DNA from: Nocardia xishanensis NBRC 101358
GTDB lineage: Bacteria > Actinomycetota > Actinomycetes > Mycobacteriales > Mycobacteriaceae
Assembly (NCBI RefSeq): GCF_001613365.1
Contig: NZ_BDCF01000014.1
Span: 1 to 64,000 of the forward strand
DNA length: 64,000 nt
Reading direction: 5' to 3'
The notes beneath the pieces were generated by a model. That model saw only the letters and a list, made by a program, of their open reading frames with translations. It did not search any database and was not told the origin of the DNA. How positions within the stretch are numbered: position 1 is the first letter of the stretch; each line of letters begins with the position of its first letter. Of this stretch, positions 17,491 to 24,921 are shown piece by piece. Both the position numbers and the translations under genes were made by a program.

Positions 17491-18510
17491 TCAGCCGTTC
17501 AGGCCCATGCCCTGGGCGAGCAGCGGCCACGAGTTGTGCAGCGCCTCTTCCCAGTACGGCCAGTAGTGCGTGCCGACAGGGTTGAACTGGTAGGTGGCCG
17601 GGATGTTCAGCGAGTCGAGCCGGTTCTTCAGGTTGGCGGTGCAGCCGTTGACGGCCGCCTCGATGATCACACCGAGGCTCAGGTTGACCGCGCCCATGGG
17701 TCCGGGGGCGGTGCTGAGGTAATACTGAACGTCCTCCATCACCGGGATGCCGCTGCCGCTGGAGACGTAGAGCAGCGTGCCGCGCAGCTTCTCGGCGTTG
17801 ATCACCGGGTCGTTCTCGGCCCACAGCGGGCTGTCGGCGGGACCGTACATGTTGTCGGTGTTGCCGCCCGCCCAGGTCTCGGTCGCCAGCTTGACGAACT
17901 GCCGACCCATCGGGTCGGCGATCTGCGCGCAGCCGCTGTACGCGGCGACCGTCTTCCACAGCCCCGGCTTGGCCTCGGCCAACTGCAACACCGACGTGCC
18001 CGACGTCGACAGGCCCGCCAACGCGTTGCGGCCCGTCGAATGCAGCGTCTCGTCGAGCAGCGGGGGCAGTTCCTCGGTGAAGAAGGTCTTCCACTTGTTC
18101 AGCCCGAGCTTCGGGTCCTGCTGCCGCCAGTCGGTGTAGTAGCTGCCGCGACCACCGATCGGCTGGATGACGTTGACCTGCTTGTCGGCCAGCCAGTCCA
18201 GCGCGTGCGTCGCGGCCTTCCAGCTGGCGGTTCCCTCACCGGCGTCAAGGCCGTTGAGCATGTACAGGTTCGGCGCCGGGGTCGACTCGTCGGCCGGACG
18301 CTGCACATCGACCTTGATTTCGGTGTCCATCGACGCCGAGTACACCTTCAGGTGCCAGGTACGCCCCTCCTTGACGATGGACGTCACGGCGGAGGGCTTC
18401 TGCGGCTCGGCCGAAGCGGCGCCACCGGCCACCGCCACCGACAACGCGGCGGTGAGCGCGAGGGCCGCGGTCCGCAGAGCGGCCACGCTGCGTAGTGCGG
18501 AAAGCTTCAT
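17491..18510 (-). CDS. Antigen-85-like secreted mycolyltransferase/esterase
   Basis: A 339-residue exported alpha/beta hydrolase of the antigen 85 family, which transfers mycolic acids to trehalose and arabinogalactan in the cell envelope. I start at ATG 18510 because a typical signal peptide (residues 1-34, ending AGGAASA) begins there; the upstream in-frame extension is not signal-like. The nucleophile is Ser168 in GLSTSG and the catalytic His is near 315 in GTHYWPYW, the same context as in Ag85 (GTHSWEYW). The YYTDW segment before the active site is also shared. It is monocistronic. Nocardia carry many paralogues, so its specific acceptor cannot be told. Confidence 0.88.
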   Translation of the reverse strand: MKLSALRSVAALRTAALALTAALSVAVAGGAASAEPQKPSAVTSIVKEGRTWHLKVYSASMDTEIKVDVQRPADESTPAPNLYMLNGLDAGEGTASWKAATHALDWLADKQVNVIQPIGGRGSYYTDWRQQDPKLGLNKWKTFFTEELPPLLDETLHSTGRNALAGLSTSGTSVLQLAEAKPGLWKTVAAYSGCAQIADPMGRQFVKLATETWAGGNTDNMYGPADSPLWAENDPVINAEKLRGTLLYVSSGSGIPVMEDVQYYLSTAPGPMGAVNLSLGVIIEAAVNGCTANLKNRLDSLNIPATYQFNPVGTHYWPYWEEALHNSWPLLAQGMGLNG

Positions 18511-18895
18511 CGAACAGTCGGCTCCATTCCACGGGCCTTCGTCGGCCACATTGTCGTCGAGATAGTCTCCCCCAGCGGTCGATCGCCCGCGACACGTGGT
18601 CGCGCCGTGATTCCGGCCCACGACCGGATCACTCGGCATTCATCGGGCATCGATCCCTCTCTTACTGTATTCGGACGGACCCCTGGGCCCATCTCCCCGA
18701 GCTAAGTCTTCCGCGGAGCTGAAACCGTTACTCCACAATGTCATTCGGCGGCGGCATTTTCGGCCCGCAACGCCGCGACCGGACCGACAAGGTGTTCGGA
18801 TTTGCTGTTTTCGGCCGGCAACTGGACAAGAATCGATCCCGCCGCCGCGGTGGCCGGTCCGCGATTTCGCCGGACCGGTCCCCATCGGCCGATGG
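18511..18895. other. Gene-free stretch upstream of the mycolyltransferase-like gene
   Basis: No frame here has a start with a ribosome-binding site or a recognisable product. It contains the promoter region of the minus-strand gene and probably decayed 5' sequence of the relic that follows. Confidence 0.5.
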
Positions 18896-19165
18896 ATGTC
18901 GACCGCAAGCCGACATGTCGTTCATCGCGCTGATGCGGCGGGCGCCGAAGCCGTGGGGCAGGTCGTCGAGGGCCATCCGCTCGACCAGCTGCGCGCGGTG
19001 GTCGAGGAGATCGGCCCCGACGAAGTGATCCTGCTGACCGAGCCGCACGCGATCGAGGAGTTCTTCCACCACGACTGGGCGTCGCGCGCTCGGCACGAAG
19101 TCGGCGTCCCGGTCTTGAAGCTGTATGCCCACAGCGACGAGCAAAAGACGGACGAAAATTCCTGA
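18896..19165 (+). pseudogene. Probable N-terminally truncated UspA-like small alpha/beta protein
   Basis: Eighty-nine codons, of which the last sixty read as a convincing protein: VVEGHPLDQLRAVVEEIGPD, then EVILLTEPHAIEEFF, DWASRARHEVGVPVLKLYAH. This resembles the C-terminal half of small universal-stress-like proteins of actinobacteria, in which a full domain needs roughly 130-150 residues. Upstream codons in this frame (18800-18890) are Arg/Pro-rich and not protein-like, and no ribosome-binding site precedes the ATG. I therefore favour a 5'-deleted relic, but a short real gene cannot be excluded. Confidence 0.45.
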
Positions 19166-19349
19166 GTGGGGCCGACCAACTCGCCCGCGCACCGGGGCGG
19201 AAGCCTGGAAATTCGGTTGCCCGCATACTGGTGGCAACCGATAGTGCGCGCCTAGGATCGAGGAAGTCGGGGAATCTCAACACAACCAACCGACCGATCG
19301 ATCGGCGAGTTGTCCAGGCCGCATGCCGGGCTCGCCGGAAGAGGCAGAG

Positions 19350-19757
19350 ATGAACACCAACAAGATTCGTACGGTGGGCAGGGCGCGCCTGATTCTGGGG
19401 TTAGCGGCAGTGGGGGCCGCGATGACAGTTCCGGTGGTGGCGGCGGCTCCCGCGACAGCCGCGCCCGCGTCGTCGCCCGGCGTCGTGCAGACCGAATTCC
19501 CGCCGTGTGAACGCGGGTTCATGTGCAATTCCGATCGCGACTACGACGGGTGCGACCGCGGCAACAACTGGTGGGGCGGCGGCAACAACTGGTGGGGCGG
19601 CGGCGGTGGCTACGGCGGCGGCGGTGGTGGTGGTTACGGCGGCTATGGCGGCGGCGGTTACGGCCGGAGCGATCGCGGATACGACGAGTGCGGCGGGAAC
19701 CAAGGTTGGGGCGGATCGAGCAACTTCTTCCCATTCGGCTTGTTCGGTAGCAGCTGA
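19350..19757 (+). CDS. Small secreted Gly/Trp/Tyr-rich protein
   Basis: A 135-residue exported protein. The start at ATG 19350 has GAGG six bases upstream and opens a good signal peptide (residues 1-40, LAAVGAAMTVPVVAAAPATA). The mature part contains two exact NNWWGGG repeats followed by a YGGGGGGGYGGYGGGGYG run and two short Cys-containing flanks (PPCERGFMC and YDECGG). Four cysteines could form two disulphides that bracket the flexible glycine region. Function is unknown. Glycine-rich low complexity makes homology searches unreliable. Confidence 0.72.
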   Translation: MNTNKIRTVGRARLILGLAAVGAAMTVPVVAAAPATAAPASSPGVVQTEFPPCERGFMCNSDRDYDGCDRGNNWWGGGNNWWGGGGGYGGGGGGGYGGYGGGGYGRSDRGYDECGGNQGWGGSSNFFPFGLFGSS

Positions 19758-19832
19758 CCGAGCCCTTCGCACGGAACGCCCTAGCAACCCTCCGGCGGTA
19801 TGAGCCCGCGCTCCGGCCCGGGCGGATAGACC

Positions 19833-19861
19833 GTGCCCGCGCGGCGCCGCCTCGCGGGCAC
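19833..19861. terminator. Hairpin between convergent genes
   Basis: A nine-base stem GTGCCCGCG/CGCGGGCAC with an eleven-base loop, followed by GGATCTTTAT. It lies between the convergent secreted-protein and NmrA-like genes. Confidence 0.55.
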
Positions 19862-19895
19862 GGATCTTTATCGGCGCGATATCAGCGCACCGGCT

Positions 19896-20735
19896 TCAGT
19901 GCGCGTTGCCCGCGGGCGCGGGACTCCGAAAGCGGTCCGCGTGTTCGGCGGCCCATTCCGCGAACGTCTTTGCCGGACGGCCGAGTACACGGGGAACGGT
20001 GTCGTCGACGATCGCCGATTCCGCGGGCGGCGCGGCGTACCAGCCGATGACGTAATCGGCGTCGGCCCGGGAGACGCCGGTGGCCATCAGCCGTTCCACG
20101 GCCTGCGCGTGGGTGATCCGGTCGAAGGCGATGTCGCGGCCGACCGCATCGGACAGGATCGCGAGCCGTTCGTGCAGGGTCAGCGGCTGCGGGCCGGTGA
20201 GCCTGTACGCGCGGCCCGCGTGGCCGTCTTCGACCAGGGCGACGGCCGCCACCGCGCCGATGTCGGCCTCGTGCACCACGGCGCTCGGGTGGTCATAGGG
20301 TTCCCGCACCACGCCCTCGGCGCGGATCGAGTCCGTCCAGGTCAGCGTGTTGGACATGAACTCCTGCGGCTCGAGCCGCGTCCATTCCACGCCGGAGTCG
20401 GCGACGGCCTGTTCGACCGGACCGACCCCACCGCCCCACACGATTGTGATGCGCCGGACGCCCGCGTCGACGGCCCGGCGGACCAGTTCCGGGCCGACCT
20501 CGGCCAGTCCGGCCGTCACGGTGATGTGCAGGCGGGTGATGCCGTCGAGCGCCTCGGCCATGATTTCGGGTGCGGTGTGGGTGCCAGCGGCCAGTTCCAC
20601 TCCGGCCGGGAGTCCGGCGGCCGCCGCCGCGGGATTCCGGGTGAGTGCTCGCACGCGCTCGCCTCGACGCACGAGTTCCGCCACGACGTGGCGGCCGGTG
20701 TTGCCGGTCGCGCCTGTTACCAGTGTTGTCACGGT
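19896..20735 (-). CDS. NmrA-like NAD(P)-binding oxidoreductase
   Basis: A 279-residue atypical short-chain dehydrogenase. The Rossmann motif TLVTGATGNTGRHVVAEL is at the N-terminus, and the family's downstream motifs (VREPYDHPSAVVHEADIGAV, YRLTGPQPLTLHER) are present. Most such proteins bind NADPH and act as redox sensors or quinone/azo-type reductases. I choose GTG 20735 as the start because AAAGGAA lies just upstream and the predicted transcript begins about 12 bases before it; a GTG at 20747 would lie at the very 5' end. The promoter has MerR-family geometry (listed separately). Confidence 0.87.
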   Translation of the reverse strand, partial: TVTTLVTGATGNTGRHVVAELVRRGERVRALTRNPAAAAAGLPAGVELAAGTHTAPEIMAEALDGITRLHITVTAGLAEVGPELVRRAVDAGVRRITIVWGGGVGPVEQAVADSGVEWTRLEPQEFMSNTLTWTDSIRAEGVVREPYDHPSAVVHEADIGAVAAVALVEDGHAGRAYRLTGPQPLTLHERLAILSDAVGRDIAFDRITHAQAVERLMATGVSRADADYVIGWYAAPPAESAIVDDTVPRVLGRPAKTFAEWAAEHADRFRSPAPAGNAH

Positions 20736-20754
20736 GTTCCTTTCCACCGCGCCG

Positions 20755-20785
20755 ACGCTAAGAGCTCGACCTCACTCGAGGTCAA
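20755..20785 (-). promoter_or_regulatory. MerR/SoxR-type promoter with 19-bp spacer
   Basis: On the minus strand, TTGACC (20785-20780) and TAGCGT (20760-20755) are separated by exactly 19 bases. The spacer overlaps the dyad GACCTC-ACTC-GAGGTC (20768-20783). An over-long spacer with a central dyad is the hallmark of promoters that MerR-family activators untwist. No merR-type gene is in the window. Confidence 0.72.
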
Positions 20786-20853
20786 GGCCCTGAATTCTGG
20801 TGTCCCGCCCTCCAGCGGCGACGGGATTGCCGCGGGGCTGCGATGATTCCGGG

Positions 20854-21537
20854 GTGACTCAGTGGCTCCCCCTCTTCAGTTCCCTGGTCGTCGCCTTCGT
20901 CGTTCTGGTCGGCGTCCTCATCACCAACCGCACGAACCGCAGGGCGATCGACGCTGCCGACGAGCGCGGCAGCATCGCGCTGGAGGCAGCGCAGCGGAAC
21001 GTGGCGGCGGTCAACGCGGCGGCCGAGGAGCGGAGCAGGTCCGCACTGGAAGCGGCGCAACGGAATACCGAAGCCGCCGAACAGCGCGAGCACGAGAAGT
21101 GGCGTCGCGAATCGGTGCTGGCGGCCGTCACCGCCCTGCTGGAGACCTCGGCCACCGTCCGGCAGCAGCTGTCCAGCCAGGATTTCACCTACCTCGGCGA
21201 GATCGACCGCTTCGGCCTCGATCTGCACGAAAGCATCGAGCAGTGCACCGGTTCGGTCACCCGGCTGCGCATCCTGTCGAGCCCGCGCATCCCCAACCGC
21301 TGTGAAGATCTGCTGCGCACCCTCACCGCCGCCGCGAACATCACCGTCCAGAAGCTGACCCTCACCTTGGACGGTGAAGCGACCGCGGACGACCTCGATG
21401 ACATCAGGACGTTGTGGCACAAGGCCATTGCCAGCGTCGTCGAACAGGAACTGTCGGTCGTCAAGGCCGCGCGAACCGAACTCGGCTTGGAACCCCTTCC
21501 CGCCCCTGAGCGCGTCACCGCGCCGTCGGCTGCGTAG
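20854..21537 (+). CDS. Membrane-anchored coiled-coil protein
   Basis: A 227-residue protein starting at GTG 20854 (MTQWLPLFSS). One N-terminal membrane helix (residues 5-25, SSLVVAFVVLVGVLITN) is followed by a charged Ala-rich helix (about 28-80) with Glu/Arg heptads and two copies of the phrase ALEAAQRN, typical of a coiled coil. The rest is a soluble helical domain without known motifs. Such proteins are found widely in actinobacteria with no assigned role. A TGCGAT box ten bases before the start suggests a short or absent leader. It is divergent from the NmrA-like gene. Confidence 0.7.
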   Translation: MTQWLPLFSSLVVAFVVLVGVLITNRTNRRAIDAADERGSIALEAAQRNVAAVNAAAEERSRSALEAAQRNTEAAEQREHEKWRRESVLAAVTALLETSATVRQQLSSQDFTYLGEIDRFGLDLHESIEQCTGSVTRLRILSSPRIPNRCEDLLRTLTAAANITVQKLTLTLDGEATADDLDDIRTLWHKAIASVVEQELSVVKAARTELGLEPLPAPERVTAPSAA

Positions 21538-21567
21538 CCAGAGCACGAAAGTCCTGGCGCAGAACCG

Positions 21568-22035
21568 CTATTGTCCGGCGGCTCCGACCAGACCTGGCTC
21601 GGCGGGCTTGCGGCGGAACGAGATGTGCCGGTGACCGAAGAAACTGGCGACGGCGACCAAGGCCATCACCCCGACGGCCGCCGGAATGCTCGGCAGATGC
21701 AGCAGCGAGACGGCCGCTTGCAGCAGCACCATGTTCATCAGCAAGCCGCCGGAATTGACTGCGACGAAGGCGAAGAAGTCGCGCACGACGCGCCCGCGCA
21801 CCCGGAAGACCAGGGTGCGGTGCAGCACGAACGCGACGACGATGCTGATGCTGTACGCCGCGGGGGGCGCGAACGCGGCCGAGACGCGGCCGTCGAAGAT
21901 CGCCAGCCACATCACCGTCAGCGCGATACCCAGTCCAGTGTTCACCATGCCGACCATGGCGAACGCGATCTCCTGCCGCCGCACGATACGCAGCAACGGC
22001 CCTGGATCCAGTTCCGCCTGGTCGACGATGTTCAT
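21568..22035 (-). CDS. GtrA family membrane protein
   Basis: A 155-residue protein with four membrane helices, typical of GtrA. The family is linked to movement of polyprenyl-phosphate-linked sugars across the membrane. Characteristic features are the opening FAMVGMVNTGLGI, the central YSISIVVAFVLHRTLVFR and the last helix with FFGHRHISFRR. Its ATG overlaps the stop of the upstream membrane protein by four bases (ATGA), so both are made together. The partner looks like a large membrane glycosyltransferase, which fits a flippase-plus-transferase pair decorating envelope glycans; this role is inference. Confidence 0.88.
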   Translation of the reverse strand: MNIVDQAELDPGPLLRIVRRQEIAFAMVGMVNTGLGIALTVMWLAIFDGRVSAAFAPPAAYSISIVVAFVLHRTLVFRVRGRVVRDFFAFVAVNSGGLLMNMVLLQAAVSLLHLPSIPAAVGVMALVAVASFFGHRHISFRRKPAEPGLVGAAGQ

Positions 22036-24257
22036 CGGACGGCCAGCTCGGCCTCGATGGCGTCGGCCGCCTGCGGGAGTCCGGCGGACTCGTCTTCCCC
22101 ACGGCGCCGGTACAGCCAGTACAAGACGCCGACGCCGAGCAGTCCGATCAAAGCGCTCGCTCCGCCGATCGGCCAGCCGGGCGGTTGCCAGGCGAGCTTC
22201 AGTTCGGCGTTCTCGGTGCCGGCCGGGAGATCGACGGCGACAAAGGTTTTCGCGACGGCGTCGACCGGTATCTCGCGGCCGTCGAGGGTGACGCGATAGC
22301 CGGGCCAGTTCAATCGCGCGAATACCACACGACCACCCGTTTCCGAGCTCACCCGAACCCGGCTGGTGGTGTCCGATTCGGCGATGGACTCGGCGGTCAC
22401 GCCGTTCGCGGCGGCGACGCGGCCATTCATCGTGGAGAGCAAGCCGGTCTCCCGCTCCAGCACGGAGATGTACTTCTCGTGGCCGGGGTAGTCGACCCAC
22501 TTCCAGCCCTGCGGGGCGGACTGGTTGCGCGCGTCCGGGTACAGGGCGGTGTGCAGCACGACCCGGTCCACCTTCATCAGATCGACGATGGTCTTGCCGG
22601 TGGTCGGCTCGACGGCGAAAGCCCTGCGGAAGGCGTCGGGGCAGACGCTGGTGTCCCAGCGCATGCAGAGCATCTCGCCGAACTGGAAGTGGCCGTTCGG
22701 GGTGTATCCGCTGACGTAGGTCAGCTCGAGATCTTTGGCGTAGTTACCGAAGACGAGGGATCCGTACGCGCCTTCCAGGGTGCGTTCGCCGGGCGGGATG
22801 AATGCGCGGTCGCCGAGTTGCAGTGTGGTGCCGGGGAAATCCGGGAAGGCGGCCTTCATCTGCGAGCGGTGTTCCGGCAGATTCCAGCCGAGCGGCGTCG
22901 GCTGAGCCGCCCAGACCTGCAGATACGCGATCGGGAAGATCGAGACGACCATCAGCGCGCACGCCGCCGCCGCGCCACGGCCGCGCGCCAGCCACACCAC
23001 CGCCGCGCCGAGCGCCGCCACCGCCAGGGCCGAGACGACGTGCCACACCACTTCCTGTGGCGCCGCCGACACCGAACGCAGCCACAGCAGGCCGATCAGC
23101 CCCGCCGCGATCGATCCGCGCCGCCGCCAGTCGGCGAAGGTGGCGAAACGGCCGAGCAGCACGCCGAACAGCACCAGCAGACCCAGCGCCACCATCGGCA
23201 GCACCCGGGCGGGCCAGCGCAGCGGGCCGATGGCGCCTGGGCCTGCGGTCCACATCAGCACGACTGCCGTGAAAAGAGCGGGCGCGGTCAGTTCGCGCGC
23301 CGAATCCAGCGCCTTGCGCCAGTCCACGAAGGCAAGCGCCGGGATCACGAACCAGGCGATGTAGACCACCGGCATCGGCTGCACATAACCCCACCACGTG
23401 GTGAACGCGGGCAAGGTGCTGGGCAGGCCGGCGTTCAACGACTCCGACCACGGCACGGTCAGCAGCTGGTCGTTGTTGATCTGCGCGGTGCCGCGCCAGG
23501 TGACCTTGGCCGAGAGCATGCTCGGCAGGTACGTCGCGAGCCCGGCCAGCGCCGCACAGGCCGAGACCATGAGCAGCCGCAGCGACGGTTGCCACTTGCG
23601 CCGGTAGACGAGCTCGCCGACGGCTACCGCGACGATCATGATCCCGGCCTCGACGGCCGGGAAGATGTACTGCACCGAGATCGCCAGGTACAGGAAGACG
23701 AAGGTCGGGATCGGCCCGGAACGCCCGCGCGCATAGCGCACACCCGACGCCCACGCGTGCGCCAGCCATGCGGTGCCGGTGAACGCGGTCATCCAGCTCG
23801 ACTCGTCGAAGAAGAGCAGCCAGCCGCTGAACGGGATGGCGACGCCCGCCACGGCCCCCCACGGCGCACGCGACCCGTACGCCAGACAGATTCGGTAGAC
23901 GCCGAGCCCCAGCACGATCGCGAAGATCAGCTTGACCACGGTGGCGTAGAGCGCGAGGTTGTCCACCGAGGGCGCGATCAGGTCGATCAGCAGCTGCGGC
24001 GGATTCAGCAGGCCCGCTTCTTCGATGGTGTAGTTGCCGGCCATCCAATGTTCGGGGACCAGGATCGGCAGATCGCCCTCACGCAGCCGCCTTCCCATCA
24101 TCACCCACAGCGGGGCGTACTGGGACTCGGTGTCGTCGGTATAGAAATGCCGCACGTTGGCCAGTAGAACCGCGACATACCCCGCGACCACGCCGAGCGC
24201 GGTGATGATGCCCCATTTGTACACCTCGCGCGGCGCGAGAGTTCCACTGTCCACCAC
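22032..24257 (-). CDS. Large polytopic membrane protein, YfhO/GT-C glycosyltransferase-like
   Basis: A 741-residue protein with about 12-13 membrane helices in the first 440 residues, an external domain (about 445-690) and a final helix near 700-720. The first external loop contains YTDDTESQYAPLWVMMGRRL, where the acidic residues match the catalytic-loop position of GT-C fold enzymes and YfhO-type proteins. The C-terminal domain ends with the beta-sandwich-like NWPGYRVTLDGREIPVD, common in YfhO relatives. The likely reaction is transfer of a sugar from a polyprenyl-phosphate donor to an envelope acceptor. It starts at GTG 24257 and is translationally coupled to gtrA. Confidence 0.8.
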   Translation of the reverse strand: MVDSGTLAPREVYKWGIITALGVVAGYVAVLLANVRHFYTDDTESQYAPLWVMMGRRLREGDLPILVPEHWMAGNYTIEEAGLLNPPQLLIDLIAPSVDNLALYATVVKLIFAIVLGLGVYRICLAYGSRAPWGAVAGVAIPFSGWLLFFDESSWMTAFTGTAWLAHAWASGVRYARGRSGPIPTFVFLYLAISVQYIFPAVEAGIMIVAVAVGELVYRRKWQPSLRLLMVSACAALAGLATYLPSMLSAKVTWRGTAQINNDQLLTVPWSESLNAGLPSTLPAFTTWWGYVQPMPVVYIAWFVIPALAFVDWRKALDSARELTAPALFTAVVLMWTAGPGAIGPLRWPARVLPMVALGLLVLFGVLLGRFATFADWRRRGSIAAGLIGLLWLRSVSAAPQEVVWHVVSALAVAALGAAVVWLARGRGAAAACALMVVSIFPIAYLQVWAAQPTPLGWNLPEHRSQMKAAFPDFPGTTLQLGDRAFIPPGERTLEGAYGSLVFGNYAKDLELTYVSGYTPNGHFQFGEMLCMRWDTSVCPDAFRRAFAVEPTTGKTIVDLMKVDRVVLHTALYPDARNQSAPQGWKWVDYPGHEKYISVLERETGLLSTMNGRVAAANGVTAESIAESDTTSRVRVSSETGGRVVFARLNWPGYRVTLDGREIPVDAVAKTFVAVDLPAGTENAELKLAWQPPGWPIGGASALIGLLGVGVLYWLYRRRGEDESAGLPQAADAIEAELAVR

Positions 24258-24396
24258 GAGTCCCAGACCCTACAGGCAACCGCCCGCCCCCGAACGGAAC
24301 CCGATCGATCACGGCACCCGAGTGACCCGATCAGGCCGTGGGGTGGAGGGGGCGAGCTTAGACTCGACGGCGGATCTTCGGGGTGAGCGAGGCGAG

Positions 24397-24849
24397 ATGC
24401 GTACTCGGTTCGAGTTCGACCTGCATACCGTTGCGGCGCCGGAGCAGGTCGTCGAGTTGTTCACCGATTTCTCCGCGGAGCGGCCGCGGCGGTGGCCCGC
24501 GCTGTCGGCGCGGCGGTATCGGGTGCTCGAGGTGGGTGAGCACACGGCGGACGTGGTGGAGGGGCAGGACTTTCCGCCGATTTCGGCGCGCTGGAGCTAC
24601 GACTGGTCGACGCCGGGGACGGTGCGGATGCACGTGGTCGACAGTGATTACTTCGCGCCGGGCGGTTTCCACGAGGTGACGATCCACCCGGCCGAGGACG
24701 GCGGCAGCGATGTGCACGGGGTGTGGGACAACACCGCGTTGCATCCGTCGACCCACGCCACCTTGGCGATGATGCGGCTGGCGGGGCGGCGGTTCTTCGT
24801 CAGCTATTACGCGCGAGTCTTCGATCGGCTGGCCGAGGAGAACGACTGA
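24397..24849 (+). CDS. SRPBCC/polyketide-cyclase-fold protein
   Basis: A 150-residue single-domain protein with the START-like fold that holds hydrophobic ligands. Typical elements are the first strand RTRFEFDLHTVAAPEQVVELF, the central antiparallel strands and the long C-terminal helix ending FFVSYYARVFDRLAEEN. No catalytic residues can be identified. The ATG follows GAGGCGAG. It stands alone between a divergent membrane operon and a convergent acyltransferase gene, so the ligand remains unknown. Confidence 0.78.
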   Translation: MRTRFEFDLHTVAAPEQVVELFTDFSAERPRRWPALSARRYRVLEVGEHTADVVEGQDFPPISARWSYDWSTPGTVRMHVVDSDYFAPGGFHEVTIHPAEDGGSDVHGVWDNTALHPSTHATLAMMRLAGRRFFVSYYARVFDRLAEEND

Positions 24850-24921
24850 TCGGCGGCTGCCCTCGACCACCCGTCTCTGGATCGCGGATCGGGCGGGTTG
24901 TTCGGTCGACGAGCTAGCGGT

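Noticed and set aside
22185..24167. 660-codon plus-strand frame
   Set aside because: It is the antisense shadow of the YfhO-like membrane protein; composition is His/Arg/Gln-rich with no domain.
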